Of a stretch of 64,000 nucleotides of DNA, positions 54,635 through 62,612 are shown one piece after another. Every line of letters begins with the position of its first letter. Within the stretch, counting starts at the first letter, position 1. The notes under the pieces are model-generated. The model was not told the origin of the DNA. It did no database searches and worked only from the letters and a program-made list of their open reading frames with translations. Where the stretch lies: the NCBI GenBank assembly GCA_017744915.1, contig JAGIAH010000009.1:434001-498000 (forward strand), written 5' to 3'. The translations under genes were made by a program, and so were the position numbers. The stretch is from Agrobacterium tumefaciens (GTDB lineage: Bacteria; Pseudomonadota; Alphaproteobacteria; Rhizobiales; Rhizobiaceae).

Positions 54635-56050
54635 GTGTCGGAAAACAAGATTTTTGCCGGACCGCGCGTACGCCGTATTCGCAACGGTCTCGCATTGACG
54701 CAGACGGCCATGGCCGAGGCGCTGGCGATCTCGCCGTCCTATCTCAATCTCATCGAGCGCAACCAGCGGCCGCTCACGGTGCAGCTGCTTTTGAAGCTCG
54801 CTTCGGTCTACAAGGTCGATCTGGATGACCTGCAGGGCGAAAGCGCCGGTTCCGCCGGGCAGCTGCGTGAGGTCTTCGCCGATCCATTACTGGCGGGTGA
54901 AGTGCCATCGCCGCAGGAACTGATCGAGGTCGCGGATGCCGCGCCCAATGCGGCAAGTGGTGTCCTCAAGCTTTACCGGGCCTACCGGGAGCAGGCGCAG
55001 CGCCTTTCCGACCTTTCCGATCTTCTGGCGCGGGAGGGGCATGAGACCGCGTTGTCTTCCACTCGGCTGCCGATCGATGAGGTGCGGCATGTCTTTGAAA
55101 ACCGGCCAGCCTATTTCCATGCCATCGATGCGGCGGCGGAAGAACTCCATAAACAATTGTCGGCGGGTGATGATCTCGCCTCCGGTCTTCGTGCGTGGTT
55201 ACAGAAAAACCACGGCATCGTTGTCAGAACTCTGCCGGTGCACGCCATGCCGAATCTGAGGCGGCGTTATGACCGCCATTCGATGCGGCTGTTTTTGTCG
55301 GAGCGCCTGTCGCAACCGGATCAGCTCCGGGAAATGGCGATGGAGACCTGTCTTCTGGCGCTGCGCGAAGAGATTGGGGCGGAACTGGAGGCGCTGGGCC
55401 TGAAGGGCGAGGAGGCGCGGCGTATCGCCCGTTTCGAACTGGCGCGTTATGCCGCCCATGCGCTGATGATGCCCTATGGCGCGTTCCTCAGCGCCGCCCA
55501 GCGCGCGAAATATGATCTCGATGTTCTGCGGTCGCGCTTCAACGTCTCGTTCGAACAGGCCGCCAACCGGCTCGTCAGCCTGCAACGGCCAACGGCCGCG
55601 GCGATCCCGTTTTTCCTGATGGAGATCGACAATGCTGGCAACCGCTTCCGCCTTGCCGGGGCCGGCGGTTTTCCGAGGGCGCGATTCGGCGGCCTCTGTC
55701 CGCGGCTCAATATTCATGCAGCCTTCGCCCAGCCGGGGCAGGTTCTGGTGGAAGCCGTGGAAATGCCTGACGGTGATGCTTTCCTCACGGTTTCGCGCAC
55801 GCTGGAAGGCCCGCAGGCGGGTTTCGGCGAAAGGGTGAGGCGAACCGCCGTGCTTCTGGGCTGCGATCTCGCGCAGGCGGGGGAAACGGTCTATGGCCCG
55901 GCCGCTTCGGGCGCGGCACCCGTCGCCATCGGCCCCTCCTGCCGGCTGTGCGAAAGACAGGGCTGCCTGTCGCGGGCGGAAGCACCGCTCACACGTCCGC
56001 TCGGGCTGGATGAAATGGTCACGGGTCTCAGTGTTTTCGACTTCCAGTAG
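54635..56050 (+). CDS. XRE-family ScfR/RamB-type regulator of isocitrate lyase
   Basis: A 471-residue protein from the GTG at 54635 after GGGGAGG. N-terminal Cro/CI HTH: RVRRIRNGLALTQTAMAEALAISPSYLNLIERNQRPL (about residues 10-46). The centre is an IrrE-like region (RFELARYAAHALMMPYGAFL, about residues 265-285) in which the metallopeptidase HExxH is not intact. The C-terminal domain ends with SCRLCERQGCLSRAEAPL. This is the short-chain fatty acyl regulator family (ScfR/RamB), which controls isocitrate lyase genes. Being divergent from aceA strongly supports that function here. Confidence 0.88.
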   Translation: MSENKIFAGPRVRRIRNGLALTQTAMAEALAISPSYLNLIERNQRPLTVQLLLKLASVYKVDLDDLQGESAGSAGQLREVFADPLLAGEVPSPQELIEVADAAPNAASGVLKLYRAYREQAQRLSDLSDLLAREGHETALSSTRLPIDEVRHVFENRPAYFHAIDAAAEELHKQLSAGDDLASGLRAWLQKNHGIVVRTLPVHAMPNLRRRYDRHSMRLFLSERLSQPDQLREMAMETCLLALREEIGAELEALGLKGEEARRIARFELARYAAHALMMPYGAFLSAAQRAKYDLDVLRSRFNVSFEQAANRLVSLQRPTAAAIPFFLMEIDNAGNRFRLAGAGGFPRARFGGLCPRLNIHAAFAQPGQVLVEAVEMPDGDAFLTVSRTLEGPQAGFGERVRRTAVLLGCDLAQAGETVYGPAASGAAPVAIGPSCRLCERQGCLSRAEAPLTRPLGLDEMVTGLSVFDFQ

Positions 56051-56202
56051 GTGTTTCCATCCGCTTTTTTGTGGCCGGAACACATTTGGTTGAAAATGCT
56101 GTGCCGCACATTTCCCGCTTGCTCCCTTTTGTTTTCCTTTCTAGTCTCTCGCAAAAAAGGGGATCACGCTCCCACCGTGAGGATGCGTTAACAGGAGACA
56201 TC

Positions 56203-57300
56203 ATGAAAAACCGTTCTCTCCGTCTGACCTTGGCTCTCACCACCGCGCTCGTTGCAGCAGGCTCGGCAATGGCCCAGGAGAAGGTCGTCCACGTCTATAA
56301 CTGGTCGGATTATATCGACGAATCGATCCTTGCCGATTTCACCAAGGAAACCGGCATCAAGGTCGTTTATGACGTGTTCGATAGCAACGAACTCGTGGAA
56401 ACGAAGCTTCTCGCCGGAAGCTCGGGTTACGATGTCGTGGTGCCCACCGGCCCCTTCCTCGCCCGCCAGATCAATGCCGGCGTGTTCCAGAAACTCGACA
56501 AGTCCAAGTTGCCGAATCTGAAGAACATGTGGCCGGACGTCTCCGAGCGTCTGGCGAAATACGATCCCGGCAACGAATATGCCGTCAACTACATGTGGGG
56601 CACCACCGGCATCGGTTATAACGTCGCCAAGGTGAAGGCCGCGCTCGGCGATGTTCCGGTCGATAGCTGGGATATTCTCTTCAAGCCGGAAAATGCCGAA
56701 AAGCTGAAATCCTGCGGCATCAATATTCTCGATGCGTCGGACGAAACCTTCGCCATCGCCATGAACTATCTCGGCAAGAATCCCGACAGCAAGGAAACCG
56801 CCGATCTCGAGGCGGGCGGCGACGTCTACATGAAGATCCGCCCCTCCGTGAAGACCTTCAATTCCTCCGCCTATATCGACGAACTGGCGAATGGCGATAC
56901 CTGCATCACCATCGGCTGGTCGGGCGATATCCTGCAGGCGAAAACGCGCGCCGAGGAAGCCAAGAACGGCGTCGAAGTGAACTACGTCATCCCGAAGGAA
57001 GGCACCTATATGTGGTTCGACAACCTTGCCATCCCGGCGGATGCCAAGAATGTCGAGGAAGCGCACGCCTTCATCAATTATCTGATGCGCCCGGAAGTCA
57101 TCGCCAAGGCATCCAACTATGTCCAGTATGCGAATGGCAACCTTGCCTCGCAGGCACTGATGGACGAGGCGGTCGCCAAGAACCCGGCGGTCTATCCCGA
57201 TGCCGAGACGATGAAGAAGCTCTTCACCATCTCGCCCTACGGACCGAAGGAACAGCGCGTGCTGAACCGCGTCTGGACGCAGATAAAGACCGGCAGCTAA
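56203..57300 (+). CDS. potF: polyamine ABC transporter substrate-binding protein (PotF type)
   Basis: 365 residues from the ATG at 56203 after ACAGGAG. Signal peptide: LTLALTTALVAAGSAMA (about residues 9-24). The mature start VVHVYNWSDYIDESILADFTKETG is the PotD/PotF hallmark. Other stretches include LLAGSSGYDVVVPTGPFLARQ and YVIPKEGTYMWFDNLAIPAD, which line the polyamine pocket. It probably binds putrescine in the periplasm, fitting the puuA/puuB genes nearby. It heads the potFGHI unit, but 238 bases with a repeat element separate it from potG. Confidence 0.94.
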   Translation: MKNRSLRLTLALTTALVAAGSAMAQEKVVHVYNWSDYIDESILADFTKETGIKVVYDVFDSNELVETKLLAGSSGYDVVVPTGPFLARQINAGVFQKLDKSKLPNLKNMWPDVSERLAKYDPGNEYAVNYMWGTTGIGYNVAKVKAALGDVPVDSWDILFKPENAEKLKSCGINILDASDETFAIAMNYLGKNPDSKETADLEAGGDVYMKIRPSVKTFNSSAYIDELANGDTCITIGWSGDILQAKTRAEEAKNGVEVNYVIPKEGTYMWFDNLAIPADAKNVEEAHAFINYLMRPEVIAKASNYVQYANGNLASQALMDEAVAKNPAVYPDAETMKKLFTISPYGPKEQRVLNRVWTQIKTGS

Positions 57301-57312
57301 GCGGATCCGGAG

Positions 57313-57415
57313 AGGGTGGACACCGTCCACCCTCATTCCTGTGCTCGTCACGGGAATCCAGCGACCTGAATCTGTCAGGTCAGATGAAGTCTTTTCAGCC
57401 CGGAGACTTGGGCTG
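57313..57415. repeat. cluster of four hairpins between potF and potG
   Basis: Stacked inverted repeats: AGGGTGGAC/GTCCACCCT (57313-57321/57325-57333); ATTCCTGTG/CACGGGAAT (57335-57343/57349-57357, one wobble); GACCTGA/TCAGGTC (57363-57369/57375-57381); CAGCCC/GGGCTG (57396-57401/57410-57415). GGAATCCAGC and the ACTTGGGCTGA ending match the element at 51144-51254. The first hairpin may act as the potF 3' structure; the rest is a dispersed repeat. Confidence 0.65.
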
Positions 57416-57538
57416 ACTTGATCCTTGCTACATCCTCGGCCTGTTCCGGGGAACGGGGATGAAGACAGGTGGGGATGGCGTCGATCCGGCCTCGCTGTCG
57501 TATACGTTTCGATGGATTCTTGGTGAAATGGGGCGGGC

Positions 57539-58696
57539 ATGGCAAAGACACTCGGACCGGTCAAACGCAAATTCAGCCCTTGGGACAATCCCGATGCGGT
57601 GCCCTTCATCCGTTTTGAAAACGTCACCAAGCGTTTCGGCGATTTCGTCGCCGTCAACAATCTGACGCTTGATATTTACGAGCGCGAATTCTTCTCGCTG
57701 CTCGGCCCGTCCGGCTGCGGCAAGACCACGCTGATGCGCATGCTGGCCGGTTTCGAAGAGCCGACCGAAGGCCGCATCCTGCTTCAGGGCAAGGATATTT
57801 CCGGTGTGCCGCCCTATAAGCGTCCCACCAACATGATGTTCCAGTCCTACGCGCTTTTCCCGCATATGTCGGTGGAAAAGAACATCGCCTTCGGCCTCGA
57901 ACAGGACGGCATGGCCAAAGCGGAAATCGCTTCCCGCGTCGAGGAAATGCTGAAGCTCGTGAAGCTCACGGAATTTGCCAAGCGCAAGCCGAGCCAGCTT
58001 TCGGGCGGCCAGCGGCAGCGCGTGGCGCTCGCCCGTTCGCTTGCCAAGCGGCCGAAGGTGCTTCTGCTGGATGAACCGCTCGGCGCGCTCGACAAGAAGC
58101 TGCGCGAGGAAACGCAGTTCGAACTGATGGATATCCAGACCAATCTCGGCCTCACCTTCCTCATCGTCACCCATGACCAGGAAGAGGCGATGACGGTGTC
58201 GGACCGCATCGCTGTCATGGACAAGGGCAACGTCGTGCAGGTGGCGACGCCGGCTGAGATTTACGAAGCGCCGAACACACGCTACGTGGCGGACTTCATC
58301 GGCGACATCAATATTTTCGACGCTAACGTCGTCGCCAACGCCTCCGATATCGGCAGGCCGGGTCTGGTGACGCTGGATTGCGAAGGGCTGAAGGTTTCAG
58401 TGGAGCAGGAATGCGCAGCGGCGACCGGCAGTCAGGTGGCCTACGCCATCCGCCCCGAAAAAGTCCGCATCTCGCTCGACCAGCCCGCCGATAGCAGCAT
58501 CAATTCCGCCTATGGCGAGGTCTGGGACATCGGTTATCTCGGCGACTTTTCCGTCTTCATCGTCAAGCTTGCCGATGGCCGTGTCATCCGCGCGGCGCAG
58601 GCGAATGTCTCGCGTCTCGTCGATCGCCCGATCACTTTCGGCGATATGGTATGGCTGAACTGGAAGCCGGATTCCGGCCTCGTCCTGACACGCTGA
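57539..58696 (+). CDS. potG: polyamine ABC transporter ATPase (PotG type)
   Basis: A 385-residue ATPase. Walker A GPSGCGKTTLM (about residues 60-70), Q-loop FQSYALFP, signature LSGGQRQRVALARS (about residues 154-167), Walker B VLLLDEPLGALD and switch VTHDQEEAMT. The C-terminal TOBE domain (about residues 300-380) includes VAYAIRPEKVRISL. It powers polyamine import through PotH/PotI and PotF. It is followed by potH after 12 bases. An upstream in-frame possibility exists, but the family N-terminus supports 57539. Confidence 0.95.
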   Translation: MAKTLGPVKRKFSPWDNPDAVPFIRFENVTKRFGDFVAVNNLTLDIYEREFFSLLGPSGCGKTTLMRMLAGFEEPTEGRILLQGKDISGVPPYKRPTNMMFQSYALFPHMSVEKNIAFGLEQDGMAKAEIASRVEEMLKLVKLTEFAKRKPSQLSGGQRQRVALARSLAKRPKVLLLDEPLGALDKKLREETQFELMDIQTNLGLTFLIVTHDQEEAMTVSDRIAVMDKGNVVQVATPAEIYEAPNTRYVADFIGDINIFDANVVANASDIGRPGLVTLDCEGLKVSVEQECAAATGSQVAYAIRPEKVRISLDQPADSSINSAYGEVWDIGYLGDFSVFIVKLADGRVIRAAQANVSRLVDRPITFGDMVWLNWKPDSGLVLTR

Positions 58697-58708
58697 GGGA
58701 GGCTTGAT

Positions 58709-59617
58709 ATGGCGATCACCACTCCCGAAAACCGGCAAAGTCCCTGGCGCTGGCTGGTCGTTGCGGTTCCCTATTTCTGGCTGCTGCTGTTCTTCGCCGC
58801 GCCGTTTTTCATCATCTTCAAGATCTCGCTGTCGGATACGGCGATCTCCATGCCGCCCTATACACCGGTCTTCGAAGGGTTTTCGAAGCTCGGGGCGTTC
58901 TTCTCGCAGCTCGATTTCGAGAACTACCTGTTTCTGACGGAAGACCCGCTTTACATCGACGCTTACCTCTCGTCGCTGCGCATCGCCTTCATCTCCACCT
59001 TCCTGCTTCTGCTGATCGGTTATCCCATGGCGCTGGCCATGGCGCGCGCGCCGTCATCCATCCGCCCGACGCTGGTGATGCTGGTGATCCTGCCGTTCTG
59101 GACCTCGTTCCTGATCCGCGTTTATGCCTGGATCGGCATTCTGAAGCCGGAAGGCCTGCTGACGGTGCTGTTCCAGTGGCTCGGGTTTCTCGGACCAGAC
59201 CAGCAGGTCAACATCTTCCGCACCGAAACGGCGATCTTCATCGGCATCGTTTATTCCTATCTGCCCTTCATGGTGCTGCCGCTCTATTCAGCGCTGGAAA
59301 AACTCGACAATACGCTTCTCGAAGCTGCGGCCGATCTCGGCTGCCCGCCCTGGAAGGCCTTCTGGAAGATCACCTTTCCGCTCTCCCTGCCGGGCGTGGT
59401 TGCCGGGGCGATGATCTGCTTCATCCCGATCACCGGTGAATTCGTCATTCCCGATCTGCTTGGCGGCGCGCAGACGCTGATGATCGGCAAGACGCTGTGG
59501 ACGGAATTCTTCGGCAATCGCGACTGGCCGCTGGCCTCCGCCGTGGCCGTGCTGCTTCTGCTCCTGCTGGTGGTGCCCATCGCCATCTTCCAGAACCAGC
59601 AGAAGAAAGTGGGGTGA
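58709..59617 (+). CDS. potH: polyamine ABC transporter permease (PotH type)
   Basis: A 302-residue membrane protein with six helices. The N-terminal helix is VAVPYFWLLLFFAAPFFIIF (about residues 18-38). LVMLVILPFWTSFLIRVYAW is the conserved PotB/PotH stretch, and the EAA loop is LDNTLLEAAADLGCPPWKAF (about residues 195-214). The C-terminal part FVIPDLLGGAQTLMIGKTLW is characteristic. It pairs with PotI. GGGAGGCTTGAT precedes the ATG; potI starts four bases after the stop. Confidence 0.95.
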   Translation: MAITTPENRQSPWRWLVVAVPYFWLLLFFAAPFFIIFKISLSDTAISMPPYTPVFEGFSKLGAFFSQLDFENYLFLTEDPLYIDAYLSSLRIAFISTFLLLLIGYPMALAMARAPSSIRPTLVMLVILPFWTSFLIRVYAWIGILKPEGLLTVLFQWLGFLGPDQQVNIFRTETAIFIGIVYSYLPFMVLPLYSALEKLDNTLLEAAADLGCPPWKAFWKITFPLSLPGVVAGAMICFIPITGEFVIPDLLGGAQTLMIGKTLWTEFFGNRDWPLASAVAVLLLLLLVVPIAIFQNQQKKVG

Positions 59618-59621
59618 GGCC

Positions 59622-60434
59622 ATGAAGCGCGGAAAATTCGACATCACCGTCCTCACCCTCGGTTTTGCCTTTCTCTATATCCCGATCATCATCCTGATCG
59701 TTTATTCCTTTAATGCCTCAAAGCTGGTCACGGTCTGGGGCGGCTTTTCGCTGCAATGGTATAGCTCCATGTGGGCGAACCAGGGGCTGATGGATGCGGC
59801 CTGGGTGACGTTGCGTGTCGGTATCCTCAGCGCCACCATCGGCACCATCCTTGGAACGCTGGCGGCGTTGTCGCTGACGCGGTTCGCGCGCTTTCCGGGC
59901 CGGGTGCTGTTTTCCGGCATGATCTATGCGCCGCTCGTCATGCCAGAGGTCATCACCGGCCTGTCGCTCTTGCTGTTGTTCGTGGCCGTCGGGGTGGATC
60001 GTGGTTTCTGGACAGTGGTCATCGCCCACACCACCTTCACCATGTGTTATGTGGCGATCGTCGTGCAGTCGCGCCTTCTGACCTTCGATCGCAGCCTGGA
60101 GGAAGCCGCGCTCGATCTCGGCTGCCCGCCGGTCAAGACCTTCTTCCGCATCACCCTGCCGCTGATCTTCCCGGCCGTGATTGCCGGCTGGATGCTCGCC
60201 TTCACCCTGTCGCTCGATGATCTCGTTATCGCCAGCTTCGCCACCGGTCCCGGTGCGACGACGCTGCCGATCAAGATCTATTCGCAGGTTCGCTTGGGTG
60301 TGACGCCGGAAATCAACGCCATCTGCACGATCCTGATCGGTCTCGTGACGATCGGCGTCATCGTCGCCTCCATTGCCTCCAAGCGCACCGAATTGCAGCG
60401 GATGCGCGACGAACATGCGGCTGCACGACACTGA
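59622..60434 (+). CDS. potI: polyamine ABC transporter permease (PotI type)
   Basis: A 270-residue six-helix permease. TM1 is about residues 9-31 (VLTLGFAFLYIPIIILIVYS, then FNASKLVTVWGGFSLQWYSSM, a PotC/PotI hallmark). The EAA loop is SLEEAALDLGCPPVKTFFRI (about residues 154-173), followed by TLSLDDLVIASFATGPGATT. It completes the PotFGHI importer and is the last gene of the unit. The 310-base gap after it (60435-60744) ends with a terminator at 60697-60724. Confidence 0.95.
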   Translation: MKRGKFDITVLTLGFAFLYIPIIILIVYSFNASKLVTVWGGFSLQWYSSMWANQGLMDAAWVTLRVGILSATIGTILGTLAALSLTRFARFPGRVLFSGMIYAPLVMPEVITGLSLLLLFVAVGVDRGFWTVVIAHTTFTMCYVAIVVQSRLLTFDRSLEEAALDLGCPPVKTFFRITLPLIFPAVIAGWMLAFTLSLDDLVIASFATGPGATTLPIKIYSQVRLGVTPEINAICTILIGLVTIGVIVASIASKRTELQRMRDEHAAARH

Positions 60435-60744
60435 TCAGACGGAACGCCTCGGTTTCTTCGCGTTACTGTTGAAATCGCGATAAAATCAGAAACCTGTAAT
60501 TTAGTTTTGGCACATTACGGTCTCAGAATAGGAATTTTCGTCGGTAATTGATCGATTTTGGTTTTAACTCCTTGTTAATGGGAGTTGGCGGAAAGTAAAT
60601 CCAACGCAGGGCCGTCATATGTTTGATGGCCGGGATTGATAATTTCCAAATGGCGAGATTGTCCCCCTTTCTCTCGTTGAAAAGCACAACTCATACAGGC
60701 GGCCGCAAGGCCGCCTTTCTTTTTGCGGATGTTGCCGGTGCCTC
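60435..60744 (+). ncRNA. non-coding gap with possible small RNA
   Basis: No open reading frame of note. The gap ends in a strong rho-independent terminator (60697-60724) 263 bases after the potI stop, too far to be its simple end. The stretch before it contains a C-rich, Shine-Dalgarno-complementary segment (GTCCCCCTTT, 60660-60669) and AT-rich DNA around 60540-60600 that could hold a promoter. This composition fits a trans-acting small RNA, but no -35/-10 pair is convincing, so this stays a proposal. Confidence 0.3.
60697..60724 (+). terminator. intrinsic terminator with GNRA tetraloop
   Basis: AGGCGGCC (60697-60704) and GGCCGCCT (60709-60716) pair exactly around GCAA, followed by TTCTTTTT. 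The polarity fits the plus strand, terminating either the potFGHI transcript or a separate small RNA. Confidence 0.85.
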
Positions 60745-62403
60745 TCAGTGATTTTCCGGATGATCCATCGATTTCGAGACGAGCAGGACGGGAATAAGCC
60801 CTGCTATGATGATGATGATCGCCGGCACGGCGGCATCCTGCACCCTTGAGCGGGATGCATCCTCATAAACCAGCGTGGCAAGCGTGTTGAAACCGAAAGG
60901 CCGGAGCAGGATGGTCGCCGGCAGTTCCTTCATGGATTCGATCAGCACCAGAAGGAAGGCGGTCAGCGCGGCCGGCCGCATATTCGGCAAAAGCACCTTA
61001 AACAGCGTCTGCGCCCGGTTGCGCCCAAGTGTGCGCGAGGCCATGTCGATATGCGGTGAGAGCTTCTGGAAACCGGCATCCAGCGTGCCTTCCGCCATGG
61101 TCATGAAACGCACGGCATGGGCATAGATGATGGCAAAGGCGGTGCCGGAAAGCAGCAGCCCGCTGGAAAAGCCGAAATGGGAACGGAGGAACCCGTCAAC
61201 ACCATTGTCGAGGCTTGCGAGCGGAATGAGCACGCCGATGGCAAGCACGGTTCCCGGCACGCCATAACCCATGGAGCCGAATCTTGCGGCCACTTTTGAG
61301 GTGCGCGAGCGCTCTGTGCGGATGGCATAGGAAAACACGAAGGCGGCAATCAGCGTCACAAAGGCGGCCGAAAGCGAGACTTCGAGACTGTGCCCGAGCG
61401 CTTTCAAAAGCTTTGGCGCCATAAGCGCATCCAGCCTTTTCACGGCATAACCGCCCAGCACGATGACCGGAATGAAAAAGCCACTTGCTACCGGCAGGAA
61501 GCAGAACAGGCTCGCGCACCAGCGCCGCCCGCCGGTCAGCGCCTTCAGCCGGTGGCGCTGCGCCATGCTCGTCGCTTTCGGTGCCCCGAAGCGCTGTTTT
61601 TCCCGGGCATTGCGTTCGACGACGATAAGCGCGCCGACGATGATGAGGATGATGGCGGCGATCTGGGTCGCATTGGCAAGATTGCCGCGATTGAGCCAGG
61701 TTTCGTAGATGGTGAAGGTGAGCGTCTGGACACCGAGATATTCGACAGCGCCAATGTCGTTCAGCGTCTCCATCAAGACCAGCGACAGCCCGATGGCAAT
61801 CGCCGGCCGCGCCATCGGCAATTGCACGGAGAAGAACACATTCAGCGGCTTTGCTCCGAGTGTGCGGGCCGCTTCAGCCGCAAACCGCCCCTGCATGGAA
61901 AAGGCGGCGCGGGCGGAGAGATAGACATAAGGGTAAAGCACCGAACTCAGGACGATCACCGCACCGCCGAGCGAGCGGATATCGGGAAACCAGTAGTCAC
62001 GGATGTTGTGGTAACCGAAGGCGGCGCGCAACGCGCTCTGCACCGGCCCGGTGAAATCGAGAAACTCGCCGAATGCATAGGCCGCCAGATAGGAAGGGAT
62101 CGCAAGGGGCAGGACAAGTGCGGCAGACATCAGCCGCCGCAGTGGAAATTCGAATGTGGTGACGAGCCAGGCGCAGACGATCCCGAAAAACGCCGTCGTC
62201 GCGGCCGTCAGCCCCAGCAACATGAAGGTGCGGAACCCGGCGCGTGGCAGGACATTGGCGAGAAGATGCTGCCATCCCTCCGTGCTGCCGGTCAGCGCCA
62301 GCCAGAAGATCGCCAGAATGGGCATGGCGGCAATGGCCGCGATAATGACCGCCGTAATCGGCAGCACTGAAACGCGTTTTGCCGCTGGATGGGGAATAGT
62401 CAT
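60745..62403 (-). CDS. iron(III) ABC transporter permease (FbpB/SfuB/AfuB type)
   Basis: 552 residues from the Met at 62403 (MTIPHPAAKRVSVLPITAVI); a Met two codons upstream is the alternative. It is a duplicated permease with about twelve helices and two EAA loops: EAARTLGAKPLNVFFSVQLP (first half, about residues 178-197) and ASRTLGRNRAQTLFKVLLPN (second half, about residues 463-482). This tandem fusion is typical of FbpB/SfuB ferric-iron importers. No binding-protein or ATPase gene appears on this side of the gene in the window; they may be elsewhere. It follows the sensor kinase on the same strand after 209 bases. Confidence 0.88.
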   Translation of the reverse strand: MTIPHPAAKRVSVLPITAVIIAAIAAMPILAIFWLALTGSTEGWQHLLANVLPRAGFRTFMLLGLTAATTAFFGIVCAWLVTTFEFPLRRLMSAALVLPLAIPSYLAAYAFGEFLDFTGPVQSALRAAFGYHNIRDYWFPDIRSLGGAVIVLSSVLYPYVYLSARAAFSMQGRFAAEAARTLGAKPLNVFFSVQLPMARPAIAIGLSLVLMETLNDIGAVEYLGVQTLTFTIYETWLNRGNLANATQIAAIILIIVGALIVVERNAREKQRFGAPKATSMAQRHRLKALTGGRRWCASLFCFLPVASGFFIPVIVLGGYAVKRLDALMAPKLLKALGHSLEVSLSAAFVTLIAAFVFSYAIRTERSRTSKVAARFGSMGYGVPGTVLAIGVLIPLASLDNGVDGFLRSHFGFSSGLLLSGTAFAIIYAHAVRFMTMAEGTLDAGFQKLSPHIDMASRTLGRNRAQTLFKVLLPNMRPAALTAFLLVLIESMKELPATILLRPFGFNTLATLVYEDASRSRVQDAAVPAIIIIIAGLIPVLLVSKSMDHPENH

Positions 62404-62495
62404 GGGCATGCGGGCCTGTTGTCTTGCGAAAGCCTCAACGCGTTACGCATCCCCTGGTACACTGTATGACCCAACGAATTCTTGTGTTGTCGCAT

Positions 62496-62558
62496 CCGCA
62501 TTTCCCTCATTCCTGTTCCCCGGGCTCGTTGCGGGGAACAGGAATGAGGAAAATGCGG
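62496..62558. repeat. 27-bp-arm near-perfect hairpin of the CATTCC/GGAATG family
   Basis: Arms 62496-62522 and 62532-62558 are inverse complements over 27 positions with a single C-A mismatch, around a nine-base loop. Each arm contains the CTCATTCCTGT/ACAGGAATGAG core found at 31986-32014. It lies in the 209-base gap between the kinase stop and the permease start on the minus strand and probably acts as the kinase transcript 3' end. Confidence 0.7.
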
Positions 62559-62612
62559 TGGCTTCGGAAAACCACCTGCTTCCTACCGCCGCATTGCTAC
62601 GCCCGCATGGCC

